Positions 11,247 through 24,700 of a stretch of DNA of 64,000 nt are shown piece after piece. Each line of letters opens with the position of its first letter. Position 1 is the first letter of the stretch. The notes below the pieces were generated by a model. That model saw only the letters and a list, made by a program, of their open reading frames with translations, was not told where the DNA came from and ran no database searches. Position numbers and translations under genes: made by a program. The DNA comes from Ignavibacteria bacterium (lineage in GTDB: Bacteria > Bacteroidota > Ignavibacteria > Tepidaquicellales > Tepidaquicellaceae): positions 62,001 to 126,000 of the forward strand of contig JADJTX010000062.1 in assembly GCA_016710985.1 (NCBI GenBank). Direction: 5' to 3'.

Positions 11247-14200
11247 ATGAAAACTTTCTTACTTTTAATCCCGGCTCTATTGCTCTTCAGTTTCAGTTTC
11301 CAAAAGCAGAGTATTAATCAGGATTGCCAAAGCCAAACCAAAAACGATCTGAAACTTGATTGTCCGGTTCCTCCAACATTTGCAGAGACAATTGAATCAG
11401 ATGCAGGTAAACAGACTGATAAAACAAGTAATGAATCCATTGATCAGGACTGGTACAGCAAGGCAATTGAAAACATTCAGAAAGATGAATATAAAATTTC
11501 ATTTAATGAAGAGCTGGGTGCTTATCAGTCGCCTAACAGAAAGAATAATATACGTTTCATTTATCACAAAGACGGGTTCACTGCTGAAACGCGAGATGCA
11601 TCACGTCAAACGTCAGATGTCAAACGTCAAACGGAGGATGAATGGGAAATAAAATTACGAATTACGAATTCCGAATTCCGAATTACGAACAGTGAAATCA
11701 AGGCAGCAGGAAATAAAGCTTTCATTGAAAATGAAAATATTCGAATTGATTACACAAACAACGAAGACGGTATGCGTCAGGATTTTATTATCAAACAAAA
11801 ACCTGAAGGCGAAGGAAAATTAAGATTGAATTTATCTGCAGATACGAAACTGAAGATGATCGTCGGTGCAGATGCGCTGATGTTTAAAGATAAAGAAGGC
11901 GAAGATAAGATGAAGTATTCAGCGTTGAAATGCTGGGACGCGAACGGTCGGGAGCTGCGCGCATACTTTGAAAAGAGCAATTACGAATTACGAATTACGA
12001 ATTACGAATTAAAAGATAAACCTCAAATCGAAACCAATTCCAAATCCGAAATCCCAAATTCCAAATTATTCAGTATTGTTGTCAACGATGAAGACGCAAC
12101 ATATCCCATCACCATAGATCCGCTCTCTACAAGTCCGGGCTGGACAGCGGAAGCAAATCAGAATAATTCGGAAATGGGCAACAGAGTTTCAACAATGGGC
12201 GATGTCAACGGAGACGGGTATTCTGATGTAATGATAGCTGCTCACTTTCACGATAATGGTCAGGCTGACGAAGGTCTTGTGTTTTGCTACTATGGTTCAG
12301 CAACGGGTCTTCCAGTAAACTACAGCTGGTATGCTGAAAGTGACCAGGCAAGTTCCAATTTCGGATACTCTATATCTACGGCTGGTGATGTGAACGCTGA
12401 CGGATATTCTGATATTTTAATTGGCGCAATATTTTATGACAATGGACAAAACAATGAAGGGAAAGTCTTTGCATGGTACGGTTCTCCCACGGGACTTGGC
12501 TCTAACGGTAATCCCGGAAATGCCGACTGGAGCAATGAATTGAATAATGTTGGTGCTCAGTATGGTTTTGATGTTGCTGCTGCCGGTGACGTGAACCGTG
12601 ACGGATATTCGGATATAATTGTCGGTGCAAATTATTTTAATAACACCTTTGCCGGAGAAGGCATCGCTCTTCTTTTTTACGGGTCAGCTTTAGGTATTTC
12701 TAACACCAGTTCATGGTCTGCTGTAGGAGGCCAGGCAAACGCATTCTTCGGACTGTCTGTTTCTACTGCCGGTGATGTAAATGGTGACGGATATTCTGAT
12801 GTGATCGTCGGTGCAAATAATTATGACGGCGGGCAAACTGACGAAGGGAAAATATTTGTTTATCATGGATCTTCTTCAGGTCTTCCGGCATCACCGAACT
12901 GGACCGCTGAGAGTGATCAGACAACAGCAAGATTCGGAGTTTCAGTTGCAACAGCCGGGGATTTAAATGGTGACGGATATTCTGACATTATTGCCGGTTC
13001 GAGATTGTTTGATAATGGTGAGAGTGATGAAGGAAAAGCATTCGTGTGGTATGGAGGCGCTTCAGGACTTGGTTCGAACGGTCTGCCATCAAATGCAGAC
13101 TGGAGTGCTGAAGGAAATCAGGCAACTGCATATTTCGGGTATTCCGTTTCAGCTGCCGGCGATGTAAATGGTGACGGATATTCTGATATTATCATTGGCG
13201 CTTATAACTACAATACCGGATCAGGTAAGGTATTTGTTTACAATGGTTCATCTGCCGGTCCTTCACTTATTGCAGACTGGACAGCAGAGAATGGTCAGGT
13301 TCATTCTGAATTCGGATATTCAGTTTTCACTGCAGGTGATGTAAATGGTGACGGCTTTTCAGATGTATTAGTCGGTGCGAGATTATTTAACAACGGCGAA
13401 CCAGGTGAAGGAAGAGCATATTTATATACAGGTTCAGCTGCAGGCTTATCTTCTTCATCTGACTGGACAGCAGAAAGTGATCAGAACTCAGCAAGCTTTG
13501 GGTGGTGTGTTTCTTCAGCAGGTGATGTGAATGGTGACGGCTATTCTGATGTATTAATAGGAGCAAAATATTTTGACAACGGGGAAGTTGACGAAGGAAG
13601 AGCATTTTTATACAAAGGCTCAGGTTCCGGTTTATCTGCTAACGCCAGCTGGACAGCGGAAGGAGGTCTGCTTAATTCACAGTTAGGAAGCAGTGTATCT
13701 ACGTTGGGTGATGTAAACGGTGACGGATATTCTGATGTAATTATTGGTGCGCCTCTACACGACAATGGCGAGACAGATGAAGGTCTGGTTTTCGTTTACT
13801 ACGGATCCGCGTCAGGTCTGCCTGCAGGCTATAGCTGGTATGCTGAAGGAAATCAGGCAAGCTCTAATTTCGGATGGTCTGTTTCTACCGCAGGTGATGT
13901 AAATGGCGATGGTTATTCTGACGTAATTGTAGGAGCAAATATTTTTGACAATGGGCAAACAGATGAAGGTGCGGCATTTGTATATCATGGGTCGGCAAAC
14001 GGACTGATCTTTCCGGCTGTTGCAAACTGGATTGAAGAAGGCGATCAGACAAGCAGTAATTTTGGTACAAGTGTTTCAACGGCAGGAGATGTAAATGGTG
14101 ACGGATATTCAGATGTTATTGTCGGTGCAAGATATTTTGATAATCCCCAGCCCGATGAAGGTTCGGCTAGTATATATTATGGCTCTTCATCAGGACTTCC

Positions 14201-15735
14201 GGCTTTACCTAACAGGTTATTAGAAGGTAATCAGTCTTCTTCCGCATTCGGATTTTCTGTCTCTGCAGCAGGTGATGTAAATGGAGACGGTTACTCAGAT
14301 ATTTTAGTCGGTGCTCCATTATTTGATAACGGGTCATTTGATGAAGGAAAGGTTTTTGCTTATTACGGTTCAGCCTCAGGAACTTCAGCTACACCAAACT
14401 GGTCTGCTGAAAGTAATCAGACTCAGGCAATTTATGGAAATTCAGTTGCATGTGCAGGAGATGTAAACGGAGACGGATATTCTGACGTTGTCATAGGCGC
14501 TTATGGATTTGATAATGGTCAGACAGATGAAGGCAGAGCATTTTGCTATTTCGGATCACCAACAGGTTTATCCGTTACAGCAAACTGGACAGCGGAATCC
14601 GAACAGGTAGGCGGTAATTTTGGTAACAGCGTTGCCTCAGCAGGAGATGTAAACGGTGACGGATATTCCGATGTGATAGTCGGCGCTCCTTTATATGATA
14701 ACGGTCAGGCGGATGAAGGCAAAGCTTTTTTCTACTATGGCAATGGAGATAAAGGTCTTGTATCGCTAGTTCAGCAATTCAAACCCGGTTCTTTTAATAA
14801 TGTACTTTCATCAGGAGGATCTTCAGGAGCAGATGGTCAGGTCAGGCTCAGGATTTTTGGAAAGAGTCCGTACGGAAGAGCCGTTGGAACATTTGTTTGG
14901 GAGCATAAAGAAAACGGAATTCCTTTCAGCGGAAGCGTGATCACAAACAGTACTTCATTTTCAAATTCATCTCTGGATGTTGACCTGGGTAATCCTTCAC
15001 TGCTGGGCGTCGCGCTTTTTGTAGATATCTTCGGATTGAATTCTTCGAAAGTGTATAAATGGAGAATAAGAGTTAAATACAGTTTTAGAAGCAATCCTTA
15101 TCAGAAATACGGTCCGCGGAAATATTATAATAATTATAATCCCGTACCTGTTGGTAATTTCAGATCACAATCAATTCCAGTCTGCAACAAAGACATTTAA
15201 CGTTAATGCCTTAATTCAGGGATTATATAACCCGGGAACAAATTCAATGATAAGCGATACTGTCACGGTTAATATCAGAAATTATACTTCACCTTTTAAC
15301 ATAATTGATTCAAAGACTTTATTATTATCAACTTCGGGACAATTCAATTACGGAACAGTAGGTGTGCCGGTCATAAACAATACATTATACTACTTACAGG
15401 TAAGGCAAAGAAATTCTCTGGAAACATGGAATAAGGGAAGTGTATTCACGTCATCGAATCAGTCATATGATTTCACGCCGGCAAACACACAGGCATACGG
15501 GAATAATATGATACAGGTAAATACATCACCCGTGAAGTTTGCAGTTTACAGCGGAGACGTAAATCAGGACGGAGCAATTGATCTTGATGATGTAATCCAG
15601 ATAAACAATGACGCTAACGCTTTTGCAACGGGATATATTGTAACTGACCTGAACGGAAATAATGTCTCCGATCTGGATGACCTTCTGGTTGCTTATAATA
15701 ATTCGGCGGCGTTTGTGGCGGTGATGAAGCCCTGA
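11247..15735 (+). CDS. FG-GAP double-propeller surface protein with dockerin-like C-terminus (one frameshift)
   Basis: About 1,495 aa. Residues 1-20 are a signal peptide (MKTFLLLIPALLLFSF). Residues about 68-290 are the conserved N-terminal domain (DQDWYSKAIENIQK to YPITIDPLS), interrupted by two translated heptamer linkers. Residues about 292-1170 hold exactly 14 FG-GAP blades (GDVNGDGYSDVIVGA type), two 7-bladed propellers. An Ig-like region follows (GIPFSGS, YKWRIRVKYS), then the beta-sandwich (QRNSLETWN here) and the dockerin-like loops DVNQDGAIDLDD and DLNGNNVSDLDD, ending FVAVMKP. The open frame runs from 11247 to 15200. A single-base frameshift near 15165, in the linker before the sandwich, moves the rest into the frame 15151-15735. 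Start ATG 11247 is the only one preceding the signal peptide. Family knowledge supports an extracellular calcium-binding protein. The ligand is unknown. Confidence 0.88.
11587..11695 (+). repeat. Translated heptamer linker (site 1)
   Basis: ACGTCAA units (SRQTSDVKRQT) followed by AATTACG/AATTCCG units (LRITNSEFRITN) lie between the conserved FIYHKDGFTA and NKAFIENENI blocks. The tract is open in all frames in this orientation. Confidence 0.85.
11979..12067 (+). repeat. Translated heptamer linker (site 2)
   Basis: AATTACG units give NYELRITNYEL, followed by AAATCCC/AAATTCC units (KSEIPNSK). The tract lies between RAYFEKS and FSIVVNDEDA. Confidence 0.85.
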
Positions 15736-15803
15736 GACGTGAAGACGAGACGTGAGACGCGAGACGCAAGATGCGAGACGATTTATTATTAATTATTAAT
15801 TAA
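15733..15803. repeat. Heptanucleotide repeats after the stop codon
   Basis: GAGACGT/GAGACGC/AAGATGC units start at the TGA stop. They are followed by ATTATTA units (15785-15803) leading into a stem-loop. Confidence 0.8.
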
Positions 15804-15847
15804 ATAGTAGCCGAATCTGGGGCGGAGGGGATGCCGGGCTACTATTT
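15802..15847 (+). promoter_or_regulatory. Leader stem-loop of the propeller-insertion gene
   Basis: AAATAGTAGCC (15802-15812) pairs perfectly with GGCTACTATTT (15837-15847) over a 24-nt GC-rich loop. It corresponds to the element at 11111-11183 and lies 80 nt before the ATG at 15928. It could also end the upstream transcript, but no long T-run follows. Confidence 0.45.
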
Positions 15848-15927
15848 TATTATCAGTTATCAATGTTCAGTGTGCAACACAATACACAATACCCAATACA
15901 CAAATATAAACCCCAAACAAAATTATT

Positions 15928-18900
15928 ATGAAAACTTTCTTACTTTCTCTTTCAGTTGTTTTGTTCTTCAGTTTCAATTCTCAGAAACAAAGCAATTATC
16001 AGGACAGCAATTGTCAAAACAAAATCGCTTTTAAACTCGAATGTCCCGCTCCCCCGGCATTTGAAGAACCGATTAAAATTAATAATAATAATCCGGCTAA
16101 AGAACCCGGCTCTGATAACTTTGATAAGGACTGGTACAGTAAAGCAACAGAAAACATTCAGAAAGATGAGTATAAAATTTCTTATAATGAAGAACTCGGC
16201 GCATATCAGTCGCCTAATCGAAAAAACAATATCCGTTTCATTTATCATAAAGACGGATTCACTGCCGTCACGCGAGACGCTAGACGTAAGACGCTAGACG
16301 GCTTTGGTCAAACGTCAAGTGTCAAACGTCAAACGGAAGATGAATGGAAAGTACAATTACGAATTACGAATTACAAATTACGAATTACAAATGAAGAACT
16401 TAAAGTTGCTGACAATAAAGCTTTCATCGAAAATGAAAATATCCGGATTGATTACACTAACAATGAAGACGGGATGCGTCAGGATTTTATAATAAAGAAC
16501 AGACCTGAGGGCGAAGGCAAGCTTAGATTAAATTTATCTGCAGATACAAAATTAAAAATGATAGTCGGTGCGGATGCGCTTATGTTTAAAGATGAAGCGG
16601 GAATCGATAAGATGAAGTATTCCGCTTTGAAATGCTGGGACGCAAATCACCGCGAACTTAGAGCATACTTTGAAAAGAGCAATTACGAATTACGAATTAT
16701 GAATTACAAATTAAATGATGAATACAAAATCCAAAATTCAAAATCAAAAATCGATACAAATCCCAAATTCGAAATTCCAAATCCCAATTCCTTCAGTATA
16801 GTAGTGAATGATGAAGATGCTGTCTATCCAATTACTATTGATCCTTTATCAACTTCACCGGACTGGAGCGCGGAAAGCAATCAATCAGGTGCACAGTTTG
16901 GATTCTCTGTTGGTACTGCCGGTGATGTTAACGGTGACGGTTATTCGGATGTTATTGTCGGCGCTCCTTATTATGATAACGGTGTTACTGATGCTGGAAA
17001 ATCATTATGTGTATCAAGGGTCCGCAACCGGACTCTCTGTTACACCTGACTGGACTGCAGAGGGTAATTCGGATTTACTGAATACAGGTTACAGTGTTTC
17101 AACAGCCGGCGATGTGAACGGAGACGGATTCAGCGATGTAGTTGTCGGTGCTAAGAATACTGATCTGTTATGGAAGACACAGACTTCAGGTTCCACTGAA
17201 AATCTTCAGGATGTATGTTTTACTTCTCCGTTAATAGGCTGTGCAGTTGGTGCAAACGGCACCATAATAATAACATCAGACGGAGGAACAAACTGGACAT
17301 TAAGAAATTCTTTCACTTCAAATGACTTCAGAAGCAACTGGTTTACAACTCCGGATTCAGGATGGGCGGTCGGACTTGCAGGAACAATAAGGGTTACTTC
17401 AAATGGCGGAGCTAACTGGGTTGCGCAAACTTCAGGGACTTCTGCAAATTTATCCTGTGTTTATTTCAGAACATCAACAGAAGGATATGTATCAGGAGCA
17501 AACGGTTTAGTACGGAAAACAACAAATGCAGGAATAAACTGGACAGCTCAGACATCAGGAATTACAGCAGAACTTCGGGATATTATTTTTACATCACCTT
17601 CAGATGGCTGGATAGTTGGCGCTAATGGAAGAATCCTGAGAACAACCAACGGCGGAACAAACTGGACTTTACAGACATCCGGAACAACGCAAACTTTACG
17701 CGGTGTATATTTTTCTTCATCATCAAACGGACTTGCATTTGGTCATGCAGGAACAATTCTGAAAACAACTGACGGCGGAACAACATGGTCGCCTCAAACA
17801 TCCGGCACAACACAGGATCTCTATGCATGTTACTTTACCTCATCAACTGTCGGATGGACCGTTGGTTTTGGAAGTACTGTTTTAAAAACAACTAACGGCG
17901 GATTGAACTGGAGTTCTCAAAATTCAGGTGTAAGCGGTGACCTTCGGAGTGTATTCTTTTCTGCAGCTGATTCTGCCTGCACGGTTGGGAGTGGTGGAAT
18001 TCTTTATACATTTAATGCAGCAGCTACCGGCAACGGAGGAATTGCAAATGTTTATAACGGTTCTGCATCAGGATTATCAGCATCTCCAAGCAGTATTCTT
18101 TCAGGCGGACCCGGAACAAATAATATTGTTTCAACTGCAGGTGATGTCGATGGTGACGGATACAGCGATGTATTAGTAGGCTATTCAAATTCCTCATCAG
18201 GATTCGGGACAGTTTTTGTTTTTCATGGATCAGCATCCGGATCACAAACAACACCAAATACAACATTGACAGGAAATCAGGCCGGAGCATTATTCGGAAG
18301 CAGTATTTCAACTGCCGGAGACGTAGATGGTGACGGATATTCGGATATTATTGTCAGCTCACCGGATTTTGATAATGGACAGTTATCCGAAGGGAAGTTA
18401 CATCTATACCGCGGTTCGGCTGCCGGAATAATAACTCCTGCATACTGGACATATGAAAGCAATATTGGCAATACAAGAATAGGAGTATCAGTTTCTACAG
18501 CCGGTGATATTAACGGCGATGGTTATTCTGATTTAATAATCGGATCGGAAGGATTTATTTCTGCAGGGAAAGTATTCAGTTTCCTTGGATCCGCAACCGG
18601 ACCTTCTGCATCACCTGACTGGACGTACGATGACATTGATAACGGAGGCTTCTTAGGGTACAGTGTTTCTTCAGCAGGTGATGTGAATGGCGATGGATAC
18701 AGTGATGTGATAGTTGGTAATCCCGCTTACAGTAATAGTGAAACAGGTGAAGGAAGAGCATTGGTATTTAATGGTTCCGCAACTGGTTTGTTAACTGCTC
18801 CAAACTGGACAAATGAAAGTAATCAGACATCAGCAAATTATGGCAACAGTGTTTTTACAGCCGGAGATATAAATGGTGATGGATTCAGCGATGTGATTGT

Positions 18901-21229
18901 CGGTTCAAATTTGTTTGACAATGGCGAGAGTGATGAAGGAAGTGCTTTTGTTTATAATGGTTCACCTTCAGGATTAACTGGAGTAAACTGGAGCACAGCA
19001 GGGGGACAGGATAATTCAGTGTATGGATTCAGCGTATCTTCTGCGGGAGATGTCAACAGCGACGGTTATGCAGATGTTATTGTCGGCGCTCCTTATTATG
19101 ATAACGGACAAACAGACGAAGGCAGAGCTTTTGTATTTCATGGTTCTGCCGCCGGATTATCGGCTGTTGCAAATTGGTCTGCTGAAAGTGACCAGGCAAG
19201 CTCGCTGTTTGGTATAAGTGTTTCGACAGCCGGAGATGTAAACGGTGACGGATACTCGGATGTTATTATCGGCGCACATTTTTATTCAAACGGACAAGCA
19301 AACGAAGGAAGGGCTTATGCTTACTACGGATCAGCTTCGGGATTATCAATTACATCAAACTGGACTGCTGAAAATAATAATGCCAACTCTAACTTTGGCA
19401 ATAGCGTGTCAACTGCCGGTGACGTAAACGGTGACGGTTTTTCGGATGTAATAATTGGAGCATATAATTTTAGCAGCAACGGAAGAGCTTATGTATATTA
19501 CGGATCAGCTTCAGGACTATCTCTTACTTCAAACTGGAATTCGACAATTTCACAATTCGCAGCACAATTTGGTTATTCTGTTTCTACTGCAGGAGACATA
19601 AATGGTGACGGATACTCTGATGTAATTATCGGCGCTCCGTCATATGATAACGGACAAACAAATGAAGGAAGAGCTTATGTTTATAATGGATCTTCAACAG
19701 GTTTATCTCTAACTCAAAGCTGGACTACAGAGAGTAATCAGGCGGGTTCCATATTTGGTACATGTGTTTCATCTGCCGGAGATGTGAACGGAGACGGTTA
19801 CTCAGATGTGATAGTCGGAGCAAACCTTTATACAAACGGAGAATCAAATGAAGGTAAAACATTTGTTTATCAAGGATCGGGTTCGGGTTTATCTGCTTTA
19901 GCAAACTGGACTGCAGAAAGCAATCAGGCTGATTCACGCTATGGTTCCAGTGTTTCTTCCGCAGGCGATGTCAATGGTGACGGTTATTCGGACATACTTG
20001 TAGGAGCTTTTTTTTATGATAACGGTGAATCTGATGAAGGTAATGTCTTTGAATATAACGGATCAGCTTCCGGACTTTCACTGACCTCGAACGGGAATTT
20101 ACAAAGCAATCTGAATTCTGCACAATTTGGAATGAGTGTTTCTTCAGCAGGAGATGTCAACGGAGACGGTTATTCAGATGTTATTATCGGAGCTCCCTCT
20201 TACAACAATGGTGCAATAGTTGACGGGGCTGCTTTTGTGTATTACGGTAACAGCGCAACCGGAATGAGATCCACGGTTCAGCAATACAAACCGGGCTCTT
20301 CTAATGTTGTATCCTCAGGCGGACTGACGGGAACAAATGGTCAGGTCAGATTAAATACTTTTGGTAAGAGTTCATATGGAAGAGCAGATGGAAAGATAAT
20401 TTATGAGTTTAAAGATAACGGAATACCATTCAGCGGCGCAACAATTACGAACAGCGTTTCTTCATCCGGCGCCGGAGCATCAACAGATCTCGGAACAGTT
20501 ATAACCGGTGTTCAGCTTAATAATGACATTTCAGGTTTGAATTCTTCTAAAGAATACAAATGGAGAGCAAGAATTCAGTACAGTCTTGTCAATAATCCAT
20601 ATCAGAAATTCAGTCCGTGGAAATATTACAATAATTATATTCCTACTCCTCCTGGAAACTTCAGAGCTTCAGACGGTTCGACCGCAAAGCAGTTAAATCT
20701 CACAATGCTGATTCAGGGATTCTATAATTCTTCAACCAATTTAATGGTGCAGGATACAGCAAGAGTATATTTAAGAAACAGTTCCTCTCCTTATGCAATA
20801 GTTGATTCTGCAAAAGCATATTTAAGTAATACCGGAGCCGGCACATTTTCATTTTCAAATGCAGCAAACGGAGTTAGTTATTACTTACAATTAAAGCAAA
20901 GAAATTCACTCGAGACTTGGAGCAATACCACGCAGATATTTACTGCCGGCACACTTACATATAATTTCACAACTGCAAACACACAGGCATACGGTAATAA
21001 TATTATCAATGTCGATGCTGCGCCGGTGAGATATGCAGTTTACAGCGGAGATGTAAATAATGACGGGACGGTAGATCTGAATGATGTCATACAGACTTAT
21101 AATGCCGCGGGTTCTTTTGCTTCAGGATATGTAGTCACTGATCTGAACGGAGATAATATTGTCGATCTGAATGACATACTCATTGCTTATAATAATTCCG
21201 CGGGGTTTGTGGCGGTTATGAAACCGTGA
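15928..21229 (+). CDS. FG-GAP double-propeller protein with an inserted Ycf48-like propeller and dockerin-like C-terminus (one frameshift)
   Basis: About 1,766 aa. A signal peptide (MKTFLLSLSVVLFFSF) is followed by the conserved N-terminal domain with heptamer linkers, then 14 FG-GAP blades. Between the GDGFSDVVVGA half of blade 2 and its NVYNGSASGL half, an extra block of about 290 residues (17160-18040) is inserted. It has seven repeats of the Ycf48/Asp-box type (SPSDGWIVGANGRILRTTNG, GGTNWTLQTSG). The Ig-like region, the sandwich (QRNSLETWS) and the dockerin-like loops (DVNNDGTVDLND, DLNGDNIVDLND) end FVAVMKP. A frameshift near 17004 splits the frame (15928-17049, then from about 16990 to 21229). 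Dropping one A in GGAAAATCATTATG restores GKSYVYQGS, so a single-base indel is likely. Extracellular; function otherwise unknown. Confidence 0.88.
16268..16395 (+). repeat. Translated heptamer linker (site 1)
   Basis: ACGCTAG/ACGTAAG/ACGTCAA units (VKRQTED) and AATTACG/AATTACA units (LRITNYKLRITN) fill the same linker as at 11587-11695. Confidence 0.85.
16679..16795 (+). repeat. Translated heptamer linker (site 2)
   Basis: AATTACG/AATTATG/AATTACA units followed by AAATCCC/AAATTCC/AAATTCA units between RAYFEKS and FSIVVNDEDAV. Confidence 0.85.
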
Positions 21230-21258
21230 AACGTGAGATGTCAAACGTCAGACGTGAA
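21229..21258. repeat. Short heptamer tract after the stop codon
   Basis: ACGTGAG, ATGTCAA and ACGTCAG units, starting in the TGA stop. Confidence 0.6.
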
Positions 21259-21264
21259 TCAAAC

Positions 21265-21298
21265 AGAGATCCCATTTTTTAAAAAAGATGGGATCTCT
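21265..21298 (+). terminator. Rho-independent terminator
   Basis: AGAGATCCCAT (21265-21275) pairs with ATGGGATCTCT (21288-21298) around a T6/A6 loop, followed by TTGTTTT. It lies 35 bp after the stop codon at 21229. Confidence 0.75.
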
Positions 21299-21303
21299 TG
21301 TTT

Positions 21304-21720
21304 TAACAGGGGGAGATTTCATTTTTAAATAGATTCAGTATTTATTATATACAGCCGGTTTTATCTCAGCATTGTGTCTAAGCATTTCTCCGATTTTTTT
21401 AGAAATGAAATTTCTTAATACCTTCTTTTGATTTCATTGTTGCATTAAGAAAATATATTATTTAATTTCATGGCGTAATTTTTCGTGAAGTAAATAATTT
21501 TAGAAGTATTCTACTGTCCCCTATTGCTTGTTTTATAAGCACTTCCTGCTACCCACAGGTTCTTATGAAATTAAATGATTATTTGTCATTTTGCAGCAAG
21601 AACATAAAGAACCAAAAAATTCTGTTCAAATTCCTTTAAAGATATTTTCAAGTTTATATTTATACAAGTATCAAATCAAAAATTTCAATTAAAATAATTA
21701 TAAATTAAAAATCTAACAGC
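21304..21720. other. Intergenic stretch with no gene recognised
   Basis: AT-rich, about 417 bp. It contains only a short hairpin (TTAGAAATGAAATTTCTTAA at about 21399) and no convincing ORF or heptamer array. It is presumably the promoter region of the next gene. Confidence 0.5.
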
Positions 21721-24700
21721 ATGAATGAACTTACAAAATCTGGATTCAGTCTAAGTTTTAAAAAAAATATTAACAGCAGATCTTCAGGTTTGAGATCAAT
21801 CAAGACCATTTTGATTTTAGCTTTTACTTTTTTTGCGCTCGAACTTTATGCACAGCCGGTAATTACAACATTCTCTCCACAAAGCGGACCGGCCGGAACA
21901 GTTGTAACTATCACCGGAAGCGGTTTCAGTCTGGTTCCGTCATTTAACAGGGTATTCTTTGGAGCAGCACCAGCGTATGTACCTGCATCAACAAATACAA
22001 GCCTGACGGTAGAGGTTCCGCCAGGAGCAAACTACGGTTATATCTCAGTGACAAATGTAGAAAACCATCTTACGGTATATTCATCAATACCGTTCAAATT
22101 AACATTCCCGGGTGGATGCAAACCTGAATTTGAATTAAAAAGGGATTTTACTTCTGATTCAATTCCATATTCCGTCTGCATCGGTGACCTGAATGGAGAC
22201 AGCAGGTCTGATATGGCAGTTACGAATTATGGAAGTAATACCGTATCAGTATTTCCCAATACATCTAGTGCAGATGTTATAAGTTTTGCAGCAAAAGTTG
22301 ATTTCGTGACAGGATTATCTCCAAAGTCTGTAAACTTCGGCGACATAGACGGGGACGGCAGGCTTGATATGATTGTGACAAACAGCGGTGACACATCAGT
22401 ATCTGTGTTCCGCAACACATCCATACTTGGGAGTATTAGTTTTGCAGCAAAGGTTAATTTCACGTCCGGAGGTTCACCATGGTCTGTAAGCGTTGGAGAT
22501 GTAAACGGAGACGGAAAGCCTGATCTGGCAGTTGCAAACAGAGTCAGCTGGACAGTATCCGTATTTCGCAATACATCAACTTCAGGAGCTGTTAGTTTTC
22601 TGTCAAAAGTTGACTTTACAACAGGTTCATCTCCGTATTCAGTCAGCATCGGTGATCTGGACGGAGACGGAAAGCCCGATCTGGCTGTGGCAAACAGCGG
22701 AAGTAACACGGCATCAGTTTATAAAAACACATCAACATCAGGAGCAGTAAGCTTTGCAGCAAAGGTTGACTTTAATGCAGGAGGTAGTCCCGTTTCCATG
22801 AGAATCGGCGACATTGACGGAGACGGAAAGCTTGATCTGGCTATTGCCAATAACAGCAGTAATAACGCATCAGTATTTCGTAATACATCCACACCCGGAA
22901 TTATAAATGCAGGAAGTTTTGCAGCAAGGGTTGACTTTGCAGCAGGTGGAGCTCCGCAAACAGTAAGCATCGGTGACATAGACGGAGATGGTAAACCGGA
23001 TCTGGCTGTTGCAAATTTTACTAGTAGTTCAATATCAGTTTTACGCAATGCGTCTGTACCGGGCACGGTAAGTTTTGCCGGAAAAGTTGATCTGACGACA
23101 GCAGGGCAGGCAAGTTCCCTCAGCATTGCCGACTTCGACAATTACGGCAAACCGGAAGTGGTTGCGACAAATTACGACACTAAGACACTCTCTTTATTCA
23201 GAAACATAGCAACTCCGTCTGTATTACAGACCAGTGTTTCCGGTAACGGAAATCCGATCACAAACGGATCTGTAATACCGAGCTTGGCAAATCATACTGA
23301 CTTTGGAAATTTAAACTAAGCGGAAATCTCATCCGAACATATTCAATTCAGAATACAAGCACAGACAGCTTAAGTGTTGACAGCATTAAAATGTCAGGGC
23401 TGATCAGGCATTATTCACACCGGGATCGTTGACACCAGCCGGGAAAATTGCACCCGGCGCATCGAAAACCTTTTCTGTTACGTATGTTATGTCTTCACTT
23501 GGAATAAAAAATGCAACTGTAAACATATATTCAAACATAGATTCCGGTTCAGTGTGTCTTATTCAGCAGACTTATACTTTCGCTGTAAAAGCTAATCAGA
23601 TTTCATTAGCGCCAGTCATTACAACTTTCTCCCCGCAGAGCGGTCCCGCAGGAACGACTGTAACTATCACAGGCAGCGGATTCAATACGACAGCTTCAAA
23701 CAACATTGTATTTTTCGGAGCTGCATTAGCTTCAGTATCGGCATCAACAGATACAAGTTTAACTGTCACCACTCCGGCAGGAGCAAACTTTCAGTATATT
23801 TCCGTAACAAATCTCGCAAGCAATCTGACGGGTTATTCATCAATGCCGTTCCTTGAAACATTTCCGGGAGGGTGTAAAACTGAATTTGCGGCAAGAGTTA
23901 ACTTTTCCACAGGATCAACTCCATATTCCGTCAGCATCGGTGACCTGGATGGAGACGGCAAGCCCGATCTTGCTGTTGCGAATTATGGCAGTAATACAGT
24001 ATCAGTATTCCGCAATACATCTACAACGGGTGGTGTAAGTTTTGCAGCAAAGGTTGATTTCGGAACAGGATCATCTCCAAAGTCTGTAAGCATCGGCGAC
24101 ATAGACGGTGACGGCAAGCCTGATCTGGCTGTAACTAACAGCGGTGCCAGCAACTCAGTATCAGTATTCCGTAATACATCAACAACGGGTGGTGTAAGTT
24201 TTGCAGCAAAGGTTGATTTCGGAACAGGGTCTTCTCCTTGGTCTGTAAGCATGGGTGATTTAAACGGAGACGGCAAGACTGATCTGGCAGTAGCAAATAG
24301 AACCGGCTTCAGCGTATCAGTATTACGCAACACATCAACATCCGGAGGAGTCAGCTTTGCTGCAAAGGTTGATTTTAGTGCAGGTTCATCCCCGTATTCA
24401 ATCAGCATTGGTGATCTGGACGGAGACGGCAAGCCCGATCTGGCGGTGGCTAACAACGGCGACAACACAGCATCAGTATATCAGAATACATCAATATCCG
24501 GAGGAGTAAGTTTTGCAGCAAAGGTTGACTATAGTGCCGGAAGTGGTCCGGTTTCAATCAGCATAGGTGACATCGACGGTGACGGAAAGCCTGATCTCGC
24601 AGTTGCCAATAACAGTGGTAATAACGCATCAGTATTTCTTAATACTTCCACAACCGGAATTATCGATGCAGGAAGTTTTGCAGCAAGGGTTGACTTTGCC

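Noticed and set aside
314..14079. Many - strand ORFs of 60-160 codons opposite the FG-GAP genes (for example 314-706, 1027-1389, 6288-6668, 22227-22709)
   Set aside because: They are His/Arg/Leu-rich or Pro/Ser-rich shadow frames of the repetitive blades. They repeat with the blade period and have no independent start context.
15151..15735. Separate gene for the sandwich/dockerin part downstream of 15151, and likewise at 32334, 26322 and 49604
   Set aside because: Each continues the conserved domain order in another frame, lacks a signal peptide, and aligns with intact paralogues as one protein.
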